Assembly (NCBI GenBank): GCA_964493325.1
Contig: CAZBMD010000004.1
Span: forward strand, 1-64,000
From: CAZBMD01 sp964493325
GTDB lineage: Bacteria; Babelota; Babeliae; Babelales; RVW-14
Reading direction: 5' to 3'
Length of the DNA stretch: 64,000 nt
Shown here: positions 42,407 to 51,515 of the stretch, piece after piece
How positions within the stretch are numbered: position 1 is the stretch's first letter
How the letters are laid out: each line of letters opens with the position of its first letter
Translations under genes and position numbers: made by a program
The notes under the pieces: generated by a model
The model's database searches: none
Seen by the model: the letters and a program-made list of their open reading frames with translations, nothing else
Told to the model about the DNA's origin: nothing

Positions 42407-44401
42407 ATGTCGAAGGCTTTTGTTGTGCTTCGTGTTCTCGGAGCATGTGTTTTTATTGTTTCTCAGTCATGTTTAGCTCGGTCAGATTACAAACAAAATT
42501 TTATTTCACAAGATGAGATGAAAAAAGCGTCAAAGCAACATCGTGGAACAACGGTAACAGGCGTTGCTGCTGTTGCTCAGACAATGACCGAAATTGCACA
42601 GCAGCATGAAGAAGCGCGGTTGTTGCGTTGTAATAATGTTTTTCGTAAGTCTCATTCGGTTTATCGCAACCCTTTGCGAGCTGAGATTCAACAATTCCCT
42701 CAAGCTTTACAGGTGTCAAGCTTTCCTGCAGTTCCTGAGCAATCATACGATGGAGAATTAACCCGTAAACCTCAGGTGGTATCTACCTCTTTCTTAGCCG
42801 GCTCACTTGAGGACACGGGTATTTTTCCTCCAGATAGCATGGGGGCTGTTGGTCCTTCTCAATTTCTTCTTACCATAAACGGACTCATTCGCTCCTTCAA
42901 TAAAACAACGGGGCTTGCCGATGGTGTAATGAATTTTGAAGCCGATACTTTTTTCAATCCTGTTCGTAATGGAGAATTTACAACCGATCCGCGATGTCGA
43001 TACGACCGGTTTTCTGATCGATGGATTATTTTGATGATTAATACTCCTGACACTGAGAACAATCGTATCATGATTGCCGTGAGCGACAATGGGACCATTT
43101 CATTTGCAACTGTGTGGAGTTATTTTTTTATTGATGTTGGATCAGATGCTTTTTTTGATTACCCAACGCTTGGAGTTGATGTAAATGCTCTATATATTGG
43201 TGGTGTGACGTTTAGTGAAACTAATAGCGGTAAGCTTTTTGTTGTCAAAAAAAGTTCTATCCTTGGCGCCGGCCCTATTGTTTATACTGTTTTTAATAAT
43301 GTGATTGATTTTAGTACCGCTGTTGGGCCTTATGTTCCACAAGGCGTAGATAATTTTGATCCGGGCGCCACAGAGGGATATTTTATTGGCGTTGATAATG
43401 CCTATTTTGGTCGTCTTATTTTGCGTCGTGTTTCTAATCCAGGTGGTACTCCAACCTTATCCGGCAACATTCCTCTTGCAGTTCCAGCAACTCGCTTGCC
43501 GCTTCAGGTAGAACACAAAGGCAATGATAATACGCGCACTGGTTTGATGGACGGTATCGATGACCGCTTATTTATGGCGCATATTCGTAATAATCGTTTG
43601 TGGACCGTACACAATCTTGCTGTTAATAATAAGGGAGTGTGTGTTAATTCAAGTACGCGTAATGGATCTCGTTGGTATGAAATTAATGTGGGTACGCCGG
43701 CTCCAACATTGGTTCAGTTTGGAACGCTTTATGATGCATCAAAACAGAATACCACTGATAGGCGCTCCTATTGGGTTCCCGCTATTATGACATCGGGTCA
43801 AGGTCATATGACGCTCTGTTCAAGCTTTGCAGGGAAAAAAGATTATATTGGTGTAGCTGCTGCTGGGCGTCTTGTAGGAGATGTTCTTGGCAGGTTACAA
43901 GATGTAACTATTGCTCAAAAGGGGAATGGTGCTTACAATCCTGAGAGCGACGAAGGTGAATCCTTTGGTCGTCGTTGGGGCGATTATTCTTATACTTCTG
44001 TTGATCCAAGCGATGATATGACCATGTGGACCATTCAAGAATATTGTGATGATGATGACTTTTGGGGTGTGCGTGCAATTAAATTGCTTGCTCCACCGCC
44101 AGCAACTCCATTCAGTGCTTCACCCGCGTCAGTTGCCCAGGGTACTCCTTCGACTAATGTTACGATCACCGGGCTCGTGCCAAATGGTGCTGGATTCTTT
44201 GATCCTGGAGTTGGATTTGCCAATCACATTTCGGCTGCTGTAACAGGCGGCGTAACGGTGAATAGCGTCACCTATAATTCGCCATCATCAGTGACTCTGA
44301 ATATTTCAACCGTTGGAGCAACGACAGGTGCCAAGAATGTGACGGTTACCAATCCTGATGGTCAGAGCAAGGTGGGAACAGGTATTTTGACAATCACGTA
44401 G
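42407..44401 (+). CDS. Secreted protein with C-terminal IPT/TIG domain
   Basis: A 664-residue protein with signal peptide MSKAFVVLRVLGACVFIVSQ (cleavage near LAR). The middle 450 residues have a beta-propeller or beta-barrel feel (DSMGAVGPSQFLLTINGLIR, TDPRCRYDRFSDRWIILM, FGRRWGDYSYTSVDP) common in large secreted bacterial proteins of unknown role. The last 90 residues form an IPT/TIG immunoglobulin-like domain (PASVAQGTPSTNVTITGLV, KNVTVTNPDGQSK). AAGGAGAGGGT precedes the ATG and contains an 8-base word complementary to the small RNAs near 62-63 kb. A stem with T-rich tail follows. Confidence 0.75.
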   Translation: MSKAFVVLRVLGACVFIVSQSCLARSDYKQNFISQDEMKKASKQHRGTTVTGVAAVAQTMTEIAQQHEEARLLRCNNVFRKSHSVYRNPLRAEIQQFPQALQVSSFPAVPEQSYDGELTRKPQVVSTSFLAGSLEDTGIFPPDSMGAVGPSQFLLTINGLIRSFNKTTGLADGVMNFEADTFFNPVRNGEFTTDPRCRYDRFSDRWIILMINTPDTENNRIMIAVSDNGTISFATVWSYFFIDVGSDAFFDYPTLGVDVNALYIGGVTFSETNSGKLFVVKKSSILGAGPIVYTVFNNVIDFSTAVGPYVPQGVDNFDPGATEGYFIGVDNAYFGRLILRRVSNPGGTPTLSGNIPLAVPATRLPLQVEHKGNDNTRTGLMDGIDDRLFMAHIRNNRLWTVHNLAVNNKGVCVNSSTRNGSRWYEINVGTPAPTLVQFGTLYDASKQNTTDRRSYWVPAIMTSGQGHMTLCSSFAGKKDYIGVAAAGRLVGDVLGRLQDVTIAQKGNGAYNPESDEGESFGRRWGDYSYTSVDPSDDMTMWTIQEYCDDDDFWGVRAIKLLAPPPATPFSASPASVAQGTPSTNVTITGLVPNGAGFFDPGVGFANHISAAVTGGVTVNSVTYNSPSSVTLNISTVGATTGAKNVTVTNPDGQSKVGTGILTIT

Positions 44402-44425
44402 TTTTTAAAAGTAGTTAATTTTGTT

Positions 44426-44472
44426 AAATAACTTATATTAGCTCTCAAAGCTAATATAAGTTATTTAAATTT
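44426..44472 (+). terminator. Intrinsic terminator after the IPT-domain gene
   Basis: AAATAACTTATATTAGCT and AGCTAATATAAGTTATTT form an 18-bp perfect stem with a 5-base loop, followed by AAATTTTTA. The stem is AT-rich, so strength is moderate. Confidence 0.65.
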
Positions 44473-44595
44473 TTATAAAGTAATTAATCAATTAAAAGTA
44501 TGGCTCTTAATGTGGTCATTTGAAATAATTAATTTTAGTGTTAGGCTGTGGGTAGTGAGTATCTTGTATGTTTCTCTTTTATGAGAAGGTTTATT

Positions 44596-44757
44596 ATGGC
44601 AACGGCTACAATAACATTTCATGCCGCACCGCGTACGTTTCGGTTTCTTGATAGATCGATACAATCATCTTTTTTTACATCAACTATTTTTATTCTTTCT
44701 TTATCACTTCTTTTATTACCTATTTTAGTAGGTTATTCAATGATTATTGTGCGCTAG
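44596..44757 (+). CDS. Small single-helix membrane protein
   Basis: A 53-residue candidate. A short basic, Thr/Arg-rich start (ATATITFHAAPRTFRFLD) is followed by one strong membrane helix (FILSLSLLLLPILVGYSMII). GAGAAGG lies before the ATG. Its size and composition fit a small membrane protein; no family is recognised. Without conservation data it could be spurious. Confidence 0.45.
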   Translation: MATATITFHAAPRTFRFLDRSIQSSFFTSTIFILSLSLLLLPILVGYSMIIVR

Positions 44758-44853
44758 CACAGTAATTTTTTCTTTATTTTTAGATACATTTTTTGAATTA
44801 AAATTTGCAAAAATAACTCTTGTGCACGAGTTTATCTTTTGTGATTTAAAAAA

Positions 44854-44878
44854 ATCATAACAAACGGTTTGTTATGAT
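44854..44878. promoter_or_regulatory. Operator-like 25-bp palindrome
   Basis: ATCATAACAAAC and GTTTGTTATGAT are perfect inverted 12-mers around a single G. It lies about 85-105 bases before the exported acetyltransferase gene and its right arm contains TATGAT, a possible -10. The size and shape are typical of TetR-type operators. Confidence 0.55.
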
Positions 44879-44961
44879 AGAAAAGTATCGTTTGGTCGCT
44901 GCAGCAGATCGGGCGGATACGTATAGTTATAGTCTATTTTTTTTCTATGGATACTATTTTT

Positions 44962-45669
44962 ATGAAACGTTTTTTTATAGTGTTTGCGATTCTAATCGCA
45001 GTTTGTAGTTTTGAACAGAAAGTTTTTGCGATGCAGAATAGGTTTGCGGAGATTGCCCGTGTAAAAGGATTGCAGATTAGGGAGTATAATCCTGGGAGGG
45101 ACAAAGCCGCTGTTCTTGCTATCGCAAGGCAGAACATAGAAGCTCTTACCAATCTGCGATGGTATGACTGGAATGAAGAAAGAGCTTTGATTGATAACGT
45201 TGTTCCAGCTCTGGATGACCATGGTCAGGCTGGGCGCAAAACGTTGGTTTGTTTTAAAGACGAAGCCTTGATTGGTTTTGTTAACTACACTATTTACAGC
45301 CCGTTTTACAAAAAATGCATTGAGAAATATAGTGATTTCGATATTCCACAAAAAGCACACATTAACCATATTGCTGTTGATGTTGATTATCAAGGAGCTA
45401 GCGCTGGTTCGGCGTTGATGGAAGAGGTCATTGGAGATTGTGAAAAGCAAGGAGTTCGAGTCATAAGCCTGTCTACCGTTGGACGAGACGAAGCTCTTCC
45501 ACAAAAAACTAAGGACTTTTACCACAAATTGGGTTTTTATATTTTTCAGACACCAGCGACAGGTTCTCCGGCAGATACCGGTTGGAAAAAAAGGCTTGTA
45601 CCCCATTCTGCAGAACAGTGCTTGATCAATATTCATAGGTGGTGGACCGGCACTGCTGATCAAAACTAA
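44962..45669 (+). CDS. Exported GNAT-family acetyltransferase
   Basis: A 235-residue protein. A signal peptide (MKRFFIVFAILIAVCSF, cleavage near VFA) precedes a GNAT domain: IREYNPGRDKAAVLAIAR, a central strand with FKDEALIGFVNYTIY, the acetyl-CoA loop region HINHIAVDVDYQGASAGSALM, and FYHKLGFYIF. GNAT enzymes move acetyl groups from acetyl-CoA, normally in the cytoplasm, so an export signal is unusual. An alternative ATG five codons upstream gives the same protein plus MDTIF. A palindrome upstream may be its operator. Confidence 0.78.
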   Translation: MKRFFIVFAILIAVCSFEQKVFAMQNRFAEIARVKGLQIREYNPGRDKAAVLAIARQNIEALTNLRWYDWNEERALIDNVVPALDDHGQAGRKTLVCFKDEALIGFVNYTIYSPFYKKCIEKYSDFDIPQKAHINHIAVDVDYQGASAGSALMEEVIGDCEKQGVRVISLSTVGRDEALPQKTKDFYHKLGFYIFQTPATGSPADTGWKKRLVPHSAEQCLINIHRWWTGTADQN

Positions 45670-45835
45670 CTAATGAATGCGGCCTGCGGGTTTTTAGTCG
45701 GTAAGCGTTAAAAAAACTTGCTGGCAGCCCGCCGGCGCTGCTGGTAGAAGGCTGTTTAATTGGGTAGAATAAGTAGGTGCAAGGTCATCCTTGACCTGTA
45801 AAAAGGCAATCATTCAAAAATAAGGTTTAAAGACC

Positions 45836-48787
45836 ATGACTCAAAAAGAACAAAAGAATCCGTTTCAAGATACGCTAAATTTGCCAACAACCACGTTTTC
45901 TATTCGAGCCAATGCGCAAGAAATGGAGCCAACCATTTTAAAGCAATGGCAAGATGCTGGTATTGCTCAGCAGGTTAATGAAAAAAATCGAGGTAAGGAA
46001 AAATTTGTTCTGCACGATGGCCCGCCCTATACCAACGGTCACTTGCACATGGGACATGCGCTCAATAAAACCTTAAAAGATATTGTCTGCAAGTCACGTC
46101 GTATGGCCGGTTTTTATGTGCCATTTGTCGTTGGATGGGACTGTCACGGTCTTCCTATCGAACTTAAAGTTGCTTCGCAAATTGGTATTGCTGAACAAAA
46201 AAGTGCTCTGCACAAAGAAGTTTTAAAAGCTGCGTGCCGCGAGTATGCGTCTTCATGGGTTTCTGTGCAACGTAAAGAATTTGAAGATTTAGGCATATTT
46301 TTTGATCAAAATGAACATTATGAAACAATGAGCCCATCGTATGAGGCAGCCATTGTTCGCTCTTTTGCGAAATTTGTTGATGGCGGCTATATCGAGCGTA
46401 AGGGTAAGACGGTGCCGTGGTGTGCATCCTGCCAGACGGTGCTTGCAGTTGCAGAAATTGAATATAAAGATCGCAAAGACCCGTCAATTTACGTCATGTT
46501 TCCGGTTGCCGATCAGCTTGCACGTATGACTTTCCCATTTGCCTTTGAAAAACATAGAGACCTTCAGATTAGCTTTTTAGTGTGGACCACAACACCATGG
46601 ACGTTGCCGCTCAACCGAGCGATTGTCCTCAATCCTGAAGCTGAGTATGCAGTTGTAAAAATGCCAGATTCTAATGCTGCTTTTATTGTTGCCAAGGGGC
46701 TTGCCGATAAAGTATGTAGCATACTTGGTATTGAAAAAAATATTGTTGCAGAATTTGATGCAGTTATTTTTCAGGGCAAGCAGGTTGGTCATCCATTTAT
46801 TGATGATATGGTGGTGCCGGTTTTGCTTGACGAATCTGTGCTCACACAAGAGGGAACTGCAGTGCTTCACTCAGCTCCTGGTTGTGGACCTGACGATTAT
46901 CTGCTTGGTCTTAAGCATGGTCTTGAAATTTTTTCACCGCTTTCGGATGATGGCAAGTATACCCTGGGCATTGCTCCGGCTGAACTTGAGGGCATGAAGG
47001 TGACCGATGGTCAGATTTGGGTGCTGCGCAAGCTGACCGAAAAAGGACGATTGCTCCATAAAGTATCAATCACCCATTCTTATCCTCACTGCTGGCGTTG
47101 TCGCAACGGACTGATGTTCCGCGCAACTGACCAGTGGTTTTGTGATTTACAAAAAAATAATCTTGTTTTGCGCACACTCACAGAGATTGAAAAAAATATT
47201 GAATTTATTCCTGAGTGGGGCAAGCAACGCTTACTTTCATTTGTTGGCAATCGTGCTGAGTGGTGTATATCGCGTCAACGGCAGTGGGGAACGCCAATTC
47301 CGGCATTACATTGCAGAAAGTGTAACTGGACGTTTGTGGATAGTTCGTTTATCAATAAAGTTGCAGATAAAATTGCGCAAGATGGCATTGAGTACTGGGA
47401 TAGAGTTACGCTTACAGATCTTGTAGAAGATGGTGTTCTTGATAGCTCGTTTGGCTGTAAACAATGTGGCAATGAAGATTTTGCAGATTTCCGCAAAGAA
47501 GAAGATATTCTCGATGTTTGGTTTGACTCTGGTATCAGCCACTATGCCGTTCTTTCTCAAAATGAAGAGAAGTTGGGCTTACCAGCAGACTTATATCTTG
47601 AGGGTTCGGATCAACATCGCGGATGGTTTCAAAGTTCACTACTCTGTGGCATGGTTCTTAACGGAAAAGCTCCGTATAAAAAGCTACTTACCCATGGGTA
47701 TGTAGTTGATGAAAAGAAACACAAGATGTCAAAATCGCTGGGCAATGGTGTTGAGCCTTCAGAAGTAATAAAAAAATATAGTCGCGATATTTTACGCCTG
47801 TGGGTTGCCAGTGCCGACTACGAAAATGATATTGTTATCTCAGATAAATTGCTTGCAAACGTTGCTGAGATTTATCGCAAAATTCGTAACACGTGCCGGT
47901 TCTTGCTTTCAAATTTACATGGCTTTGATAGCAGTAAAGATATGGTTGATGTAAGCGACATGCTGATGATTGATCAATTTGCGCTAGCACAGCTGTACGA
48001 ACTTAATGATAAAGTTCAAGAAGCCTACCAGCAGTATCATTTCTCAGCAGTTGTTCAGTTGCTCAACAATTATTGCACCAATGATCTGAGTGCGATGTAC
48101 TTGGATATTCTTAAAGACCGCTTGTATTGCGAAAAAGAAAATGGACCGTTACGTCGATCTGGTCAAACAGTACTATTCATCATGCTTGATGTCTTGACGC
48201 GTTTGATGGCACCAATCATGTCATTTACCGCAGAAGAAGTTGCATCTCATGTTGTGGGAGCTGAAAAAGGCTCGGTCCATCTGCGTTCATTTGTTCAGTC
48301 TCCAGATGTTTGGTCCATGCTTAAGCTTGAGGACCAGCACGTCTTGACCCATGTGTATGGTGTTGTCAAATCTGAGCATGCGCTCTATCGCGTGAAAATG
48401 CAGGGTTTTTGGGAGATGCTGCAAGAATTGCGCGGTGCTGTGTTTAAAGCTCTTGAGAAGCTTCGTCAAGCAGGCATCATAAAGCATTCGCTTGAATCTA
48501 AGGTGACTATTTTTGCAGGTTTTACAGATGGCGCGCATGAAATGTTTGAAGATTTTGTTAAAGAACATAAGTCATCTGAAGACATGTATAAATTTTTCAA
48601 AGATTGGCTCATTGTTTCGCATGTTGAATTTGCGCAAACAGGCCAATATCTTGAAGCAACAGATCTTAACTGGTTGCGCATAAAGGTTGAGCATGCTGAT
48701 GGTGTTAAATGCCCTCGCTGTTGGCAGTGGGGTGTGAGTATGCATGAAGCTGGATTGTGCAAGCGTTGCGAGCTTGTTATTTTGTAA
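45836..48787 (+). CDS. ileS: Isoleucyl-tRNA synthetase
   Basis: A class I synthetase of 983 residues charging tRNA-Ile. The HIGH motif is YTNGHLHMGHALNKT, the KMSKS loop is KKHKMSKSLGN, and the editing domain contains VWTTTPWTLPLNRAI and TEGTAVLHSAPGCGPDDY-type residues. The C-terminal zinc-binding module is complete (VKCPRCWQWG ... GLCKRCE), as in bacterial-type IleRS. About 165 bp separate it from the acetyltransferase; this gap includes the stem AGGTCA-TCCT-TGACCT at about 45,783, a possible leader structure. A strong terminator follows. Confidence 0.96.
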   Translation: MTQKEQKNPFQDTLNLPTTTFSIRANAQEMEPTILKQWQDAGIAQQVNEKNRGKEKFVLHDGPPYTNGHLHMGHALNKTLKDIVCKSRRMAGFYVPFVVGWDCHGLPIELKVASQIGIAEQKSALHKEVLKAACREYASSWVSVQRKEFEDLGIFFDQNEHYETMSPSYEAAIVRSFAKFVDGGYIERKGKTVPWCASCQTVLAVAEIEYKDRKDPSIYVMFPVADQLARMTFPFAFEKHRDLQISFLVWTTTPWTLPLNRAIVLNPEAEYAVVKMPDSNAAFIVAKGLADKVCSILGIEKNIVAEFDAVIFQGKQVGHPFIDDMVVPVLLDESVLTQEGTAVLHSAPGCGPDDYLLGLKHGLEIFSPLSDDGKYTLGIAPAELEGMKVTDGQIWVLRKLTEKGRLLHKVSITHSYPHCWRCRNGLMFRATDQWFCDLQKNNLVLRTLTEIEKNIEFIPEWGKQRLLSFVGNRAEWCISRQRQWGTPIPALHCRKCNWTFVDSSFINKVADKIAQDGIEYWDRVTLTDLVEDGVLDSSFGCKQCGNEDFADFRKEEDILDVWFDSGISHYAVLSQNEEKLGLPADLYLEGSDQHRGWFQSSLLCGMVLNGKAPYKKLLTHGYVVDEKKHKMSKSLGNGVEPSEVIKKYSRDILRLWVASADYENDIVISDKLLANVAEIYRKIRNTCRFLLSNLHGFDSSKDMVDVSDMLMIDQFALAQLYELNDKVQEAYQQYHFSAVVQLLNNYCTNDLSAMYLDILKDRLYCEKENGPLRRSGQTVLFIMLDVLTRLMAPIMSFTAEEVASHVVGAEKGSVHLRSFVQSPDVWSMLKLEDQHVLTHVYGVVKSEHALYRVKMQGFWEMLQELRGAVFKALEKLRQAGIIKHSLESKVTIFAGFTDGAHEMFEDFVKEHKSSEDMYKFFKDWLIVSHVEFAQTGQYLEATDLNWLRIKVEHADGVKCPRCWQWGVSMHEAGLCKRCELVIL

Positions 48788-48812
48788 AATATCAAGATCT
48801 TAATACATTGAT

Positions 48813-48855
48813 AAAAACTCCGACTTCATTGTTAACCAATGAAGTCGGGGTTTTA
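48813..48855. terminator. Bidirectional terminator after ileS
   Basis: AAAAACTCCGACTTCATTG and CAATGAAGTCGGGGTTTT form an 18-bp stem around TTAAC with a T run. It separates ileS from the convergent exported-protein gene. Confidence 0.88.
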
Positions 48856-49869
48856 CTATTTTTGCGAAAGTCGTTGATTAATTTGAGCACAGAGGGTGTC
48901 GATGCTGGTAAGCGCTGTTCCAAAATTTGTGATTTGAGATGTGATGCGATTTGCAAGAGATGAAAGAGTGCTTGTTTGTTGATTTGCAGTGTTCAATTGA
49001 GCGGTTGTTGTTGATGCTTGGCGCAATGCTGAAATTGCCTGATTTGCTTGTGGCGCAAGTGTTTGATAGGTAGTGCGCATCTGAGCGATTACATTTTTTA
49101 TAGGCTGAGTGTTTTGCACAACCCAGTTATAACGAGTGATTAGATTATTTTTTTTTGTAACTATGCTGCGCAGTGCTGTTATCAGTGTTCCAGCGGTGGT
49201 TGTACCTGTGCGAAGAGCTTGTTGGTATCCATTAAGCTGAGCGCCTGCTTGAGCAATGGATGCAACTTCCGCCACCCCACTGACGCGAGGGCTTAGGTCT
49301 GAACGCATGACCGGGTTTGGACGAGCAGTACTTGGTGCGTTAAAGTTGACAGAAACTCCTGCGCTGGTTGCTGCTTGCGTTACTTGCCCGACGCTTTGAT
49401 CAAGCGCTGTGATAGCAGTCGTTATATCGCTGGCAATGGCATGGATGACCGTATTTAATCGTGTAATCTCTGCAATGACTGCTGCGTTGTACGGATTTGA
49501 GTAGCGTGTGTACGACGTTGAAATTAATGTTTGTGTGGATTGAATTAAATTACTTACCAAAGTTTTTGCTGCGACGGCTTGTGTGATGTTGCCAATTTGG
49601 GCAGGATCAATTGTTCCCAGCGATGTTACATCCTTTGCGATTGATGTTGCTTCGGTTTTAATTCGTTCAATATTGTTGGGTGCCGATAGTTGTTGTGCCA
49701 TACTATTGAGTTGAGAGATTGCATTATTTGCCTGCGTAAGCCATGTATCAAATGGTGTAGGTTGTGTTGTGGAAGGAGGGGTGGATTGTTGCATGGGTGT
49801 AATTTGTGCGGTAAGCGATGCTGTGCTTACGAGAATAAGTAGCATACATTTATGTAGAGAGTTAATCAT
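48856..49869 (-). CDS. Exported coiled-coil protein
   Basis: About 337 residues with a signal peptide (MINSLHKCMLLILVSTASLT, cleavage near TAQ). The mature protein is rich in Ala, Thr, Gln and Ser with heptad-like spacing throughout (NNAISQLNSMAQQLSAPN, ANQAISALRQASTTTAQLN), and so is probably a long helical bundle. No family is recognised. The ATG is chosen for AAAGGAAC at proper distance; a second ATG two codons earlier is too close to it. It follows another exported coil protein after a 16-bp gap and is probably in the same transcript. Confidence 0.72.
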   Translation of the reverse strand: MINSLHKCMLLILVSTASLTAQITPMQQSTPPSTTQPTPFDTWLTQANNAISQLNSMAQQLSAPNNIERIKTEATSIAKDVTSLGTIDPAQIGNITQAVAAKTLVSNLIQSTQTLISTSYTRYSNPYNAAVIAEITRLNTVIHAIASDITTAITALDQSVGQVTQAATSAGVSVNFNAPSTARPNPVMRSDLSPRVSGVAEVASIAQAGAQLNGYQQALRTGTTTAGTLITALRSIVTKKNNLITRYNWVVQNTQPIKNVIAQMRTTYQTLAPQANQAISALRQASTTTAQLNTANQQTSTLSSLANRITSQITNFGTALTSIDTLCAQINQRLSQK

Positions 49870-49885
49870 TGTCATGTTCCTTTTT

Positions 49886-50365
49886 TTAATTGCCCAGTGT
49901 TGCCGAGAGGCTGTCAGTATTTCCAGCAATTGTTTCAAGGTTGGTGAGTGTTGATTCAATTTCGCGCGCTGTTGCTTCAATGCCGGTACTCAGGGTTGTT
50001 GCTGCGGCAAGGGCTGGTGTGCTGCGTGCCGTTATTTGTGCACTACGAACTGCTGCGCGTGCTTGCCCAATGGCATCTTGGGCCGCTTGGCGTGTTTGCT
50101 TGAGCGTGAGCATCGTGTTTTTTAAATTTTCTCGTGCGGTTTTAATTTGTTGACGCAGCGCATCATGGCTCGATTTTAGTTGCTGAAACTGAGCTTTACT
50201 TTTTTCAACGTAATCTTTTGATGATTGCAGAGCTGTTTTCATTTGCGCAAGTTTGGCTTTGTGACTCTCTGCTGTTTTTTGTTCTGGTTCGTCAGCGAAC
50301 AGGACGTGACTGACCAGCGCGATGGTTGCTACAACCATAATTGAAAGTGCAATTTTTATTTTCAT
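49886..50365 (-). CDS. Small exported coiled-coil protein
   Basis: A 159-residue protein with signal peptide MKIKIALSIMVVATIALVS (cleavage after LFA). The mature part is a helical coil (KAKLAQMKTALQSSKDYVEK, ALRQQIKTARENLKNTMLTL), and its Ala/Thr-rich C-terminus resembles the next gene in the transcript (48,856). The two may be parts of one envelope structure. Unknown family. 122 bp separate it from the ankyrin gene upstream, so it may have its own promoter. Confidence 0.72.
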   Translation of the reverse strand: MKIKIALSIMVVATIALVSHVLFADEPEQKTAESHKAKLAQMKTALQSSKDYVEKSKAQFQQLKSSHDALRQQIKTARENLKNTMLTLKQTRQAAQDAIGQARAAVRSAQITARSTPALAAATTLSTGIEATAREIESTLTNLETIAGNTDSLSATLGN

Positions 50366-50487
50366 GACAATCCCCTACCCAAATTGACGACTGAATTTAT
50401 AGCTCCCTATGACGATTGTATCTTGTCAGTGTTCAAATGGTCAATGATTTGAGTTTTGTGTCGGAATCTGGCATCACGCCTGCATGA

Positions 50488-51507
50488 TTATTCTTTGTTT
50501 GCACCTCCTTCTATTTTTAGCTCATATTGAGGGGAAAGAATTTCTTGGGTTTCTGAATTCGCTGATACTTGATACGGTATCTGATTTTTGTTATTTTTTG
50601 CTGTTACATCCGCATTGTTGTTAACGAGCAGTTTTACAAGTTCTTCATTATTATTATGAGCTGCAATGTGAAGAGGGGTGTTGCCCCCTTCATCTGGTAT
50701 ATTGATAGCTGCATTATTTTCGATAAGGGCAATGAGGGCTTCTTTTTTGTTTTGTTGTACAGCAAGATAGGCTGGTGTAACGTTGTATTGTGCTTGAGAA
50801 TCTACATTTGCACTAGCATTAACTAAAGCCTTAATTATATCAGAGGTATTCTTTGGTCCGAACATTGCAACTGTGTGCAGAGGCGTAGTAAAATTGTCAT
50901 TTGTTTTAGCTGCAAGCCATTCTTTTTTTTGCTTTATAAGATATTGAACAATATCTAGATGCCCCATCCCAGCAGCGGCGTGAAGAGGCGTCAAGCCATT
51001 GTTTCTTAAGTTATCTCCTTCAAGGGCCCCATTCTCAACGAGTTTTTGGACAACGTCCAAAAGACCATGTTGTGCGGCAAGGTATAGCGGTGTCTTTTCA
51101 TCTTTGTTTTTTGCTAAGATAGACCCTTGCTTTTGGGGGTCTTGAAGTTCGTCAATTAATTTTATAACTTCGGCGGATTTTTTTTGCTCAATGTGCTTAT
51201 GAAGCGTGAATTGATCATCAGTATTGTAACTGGTTGGAGAAGAGTTCGTAGAATACTGAGCAGCTTTTTTTCTATAGAACCAATTTTTCAGTACGTTCCA
51301 ACCTAATGCACTCCTATTGTGCCAGTATGCTTTAGTGAACCAAGAGCGCCAGCTTGATTTGCTTTGTTGAGTAACTGATTCTTGGATTTGATCCTCATTG
51401 TTAACAGTAGATAAACCTCGGGCTTTTCCTCCGCGTCGTGCATCAATATGTCCGATTGAAGATCCGAAGAGCAGCACTGCGATGATAATTTTTTTATTTG
51501 CTATCAT
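50488..51507 (-). CDS. Secreted ankyrin-repeat protein
   Basis: A 339-residue protein with signal peptide MIANKKIIIAVLLFGSSIG. About 140 residues of basic and polar sequence precede five or six ankyrin repeats (KTPLYLAAQHGLLDVVQKLV, LTPLHAAAGMGHLDIVQYLI, NTPLHIAAHNNNEELVKLLV). It lacks the LLKYKLWK tail of the 31-37 kb array, so it belongs to a different ankyrin subfamily. It starts 8 bp after the Ser/Arg-rich exported protein gene and is probably co-transcribed with it. Confidence 0.85.
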   Translation of the reverse strand: MIANKKIIIAVLLFGSSIGHIDARRGGKARGLSTVNNEDQIQESVTQQSKSSWRSWFTKAYWHNRSALGWNVLKNWFYRKKAAQYSTNSSPTSYNTDDQFTLHKHIEQKKSAEVIKLIDELQDPQKQGSILAKNKDEKTPLYLAAQHGLLDVVQKLVENGALEGDNLRNNGLTPLHAAAGMGHLDIVQYLIKQKKEWLAAKTNDNFTTPLHTVAMFGPKNTSDIIKALVNASANVDSQAQYNVTPAYLAVQQNKKEALIALIENNAAINIPDEGGNTPLHIAAHNNNEELVKLLVNNNADVTAKNNKNQIPYQVSANSETQEILSPQYELKIEGGANKE

Positions 51508-51515
51508 TTCTTACC

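Noticed and set aside
45670..45835. T-box leader before ileS
   Set aside because: Only one small stem (AGGTCA/TGACCT) was found; no T-box core or antiterminator pairing could be built.
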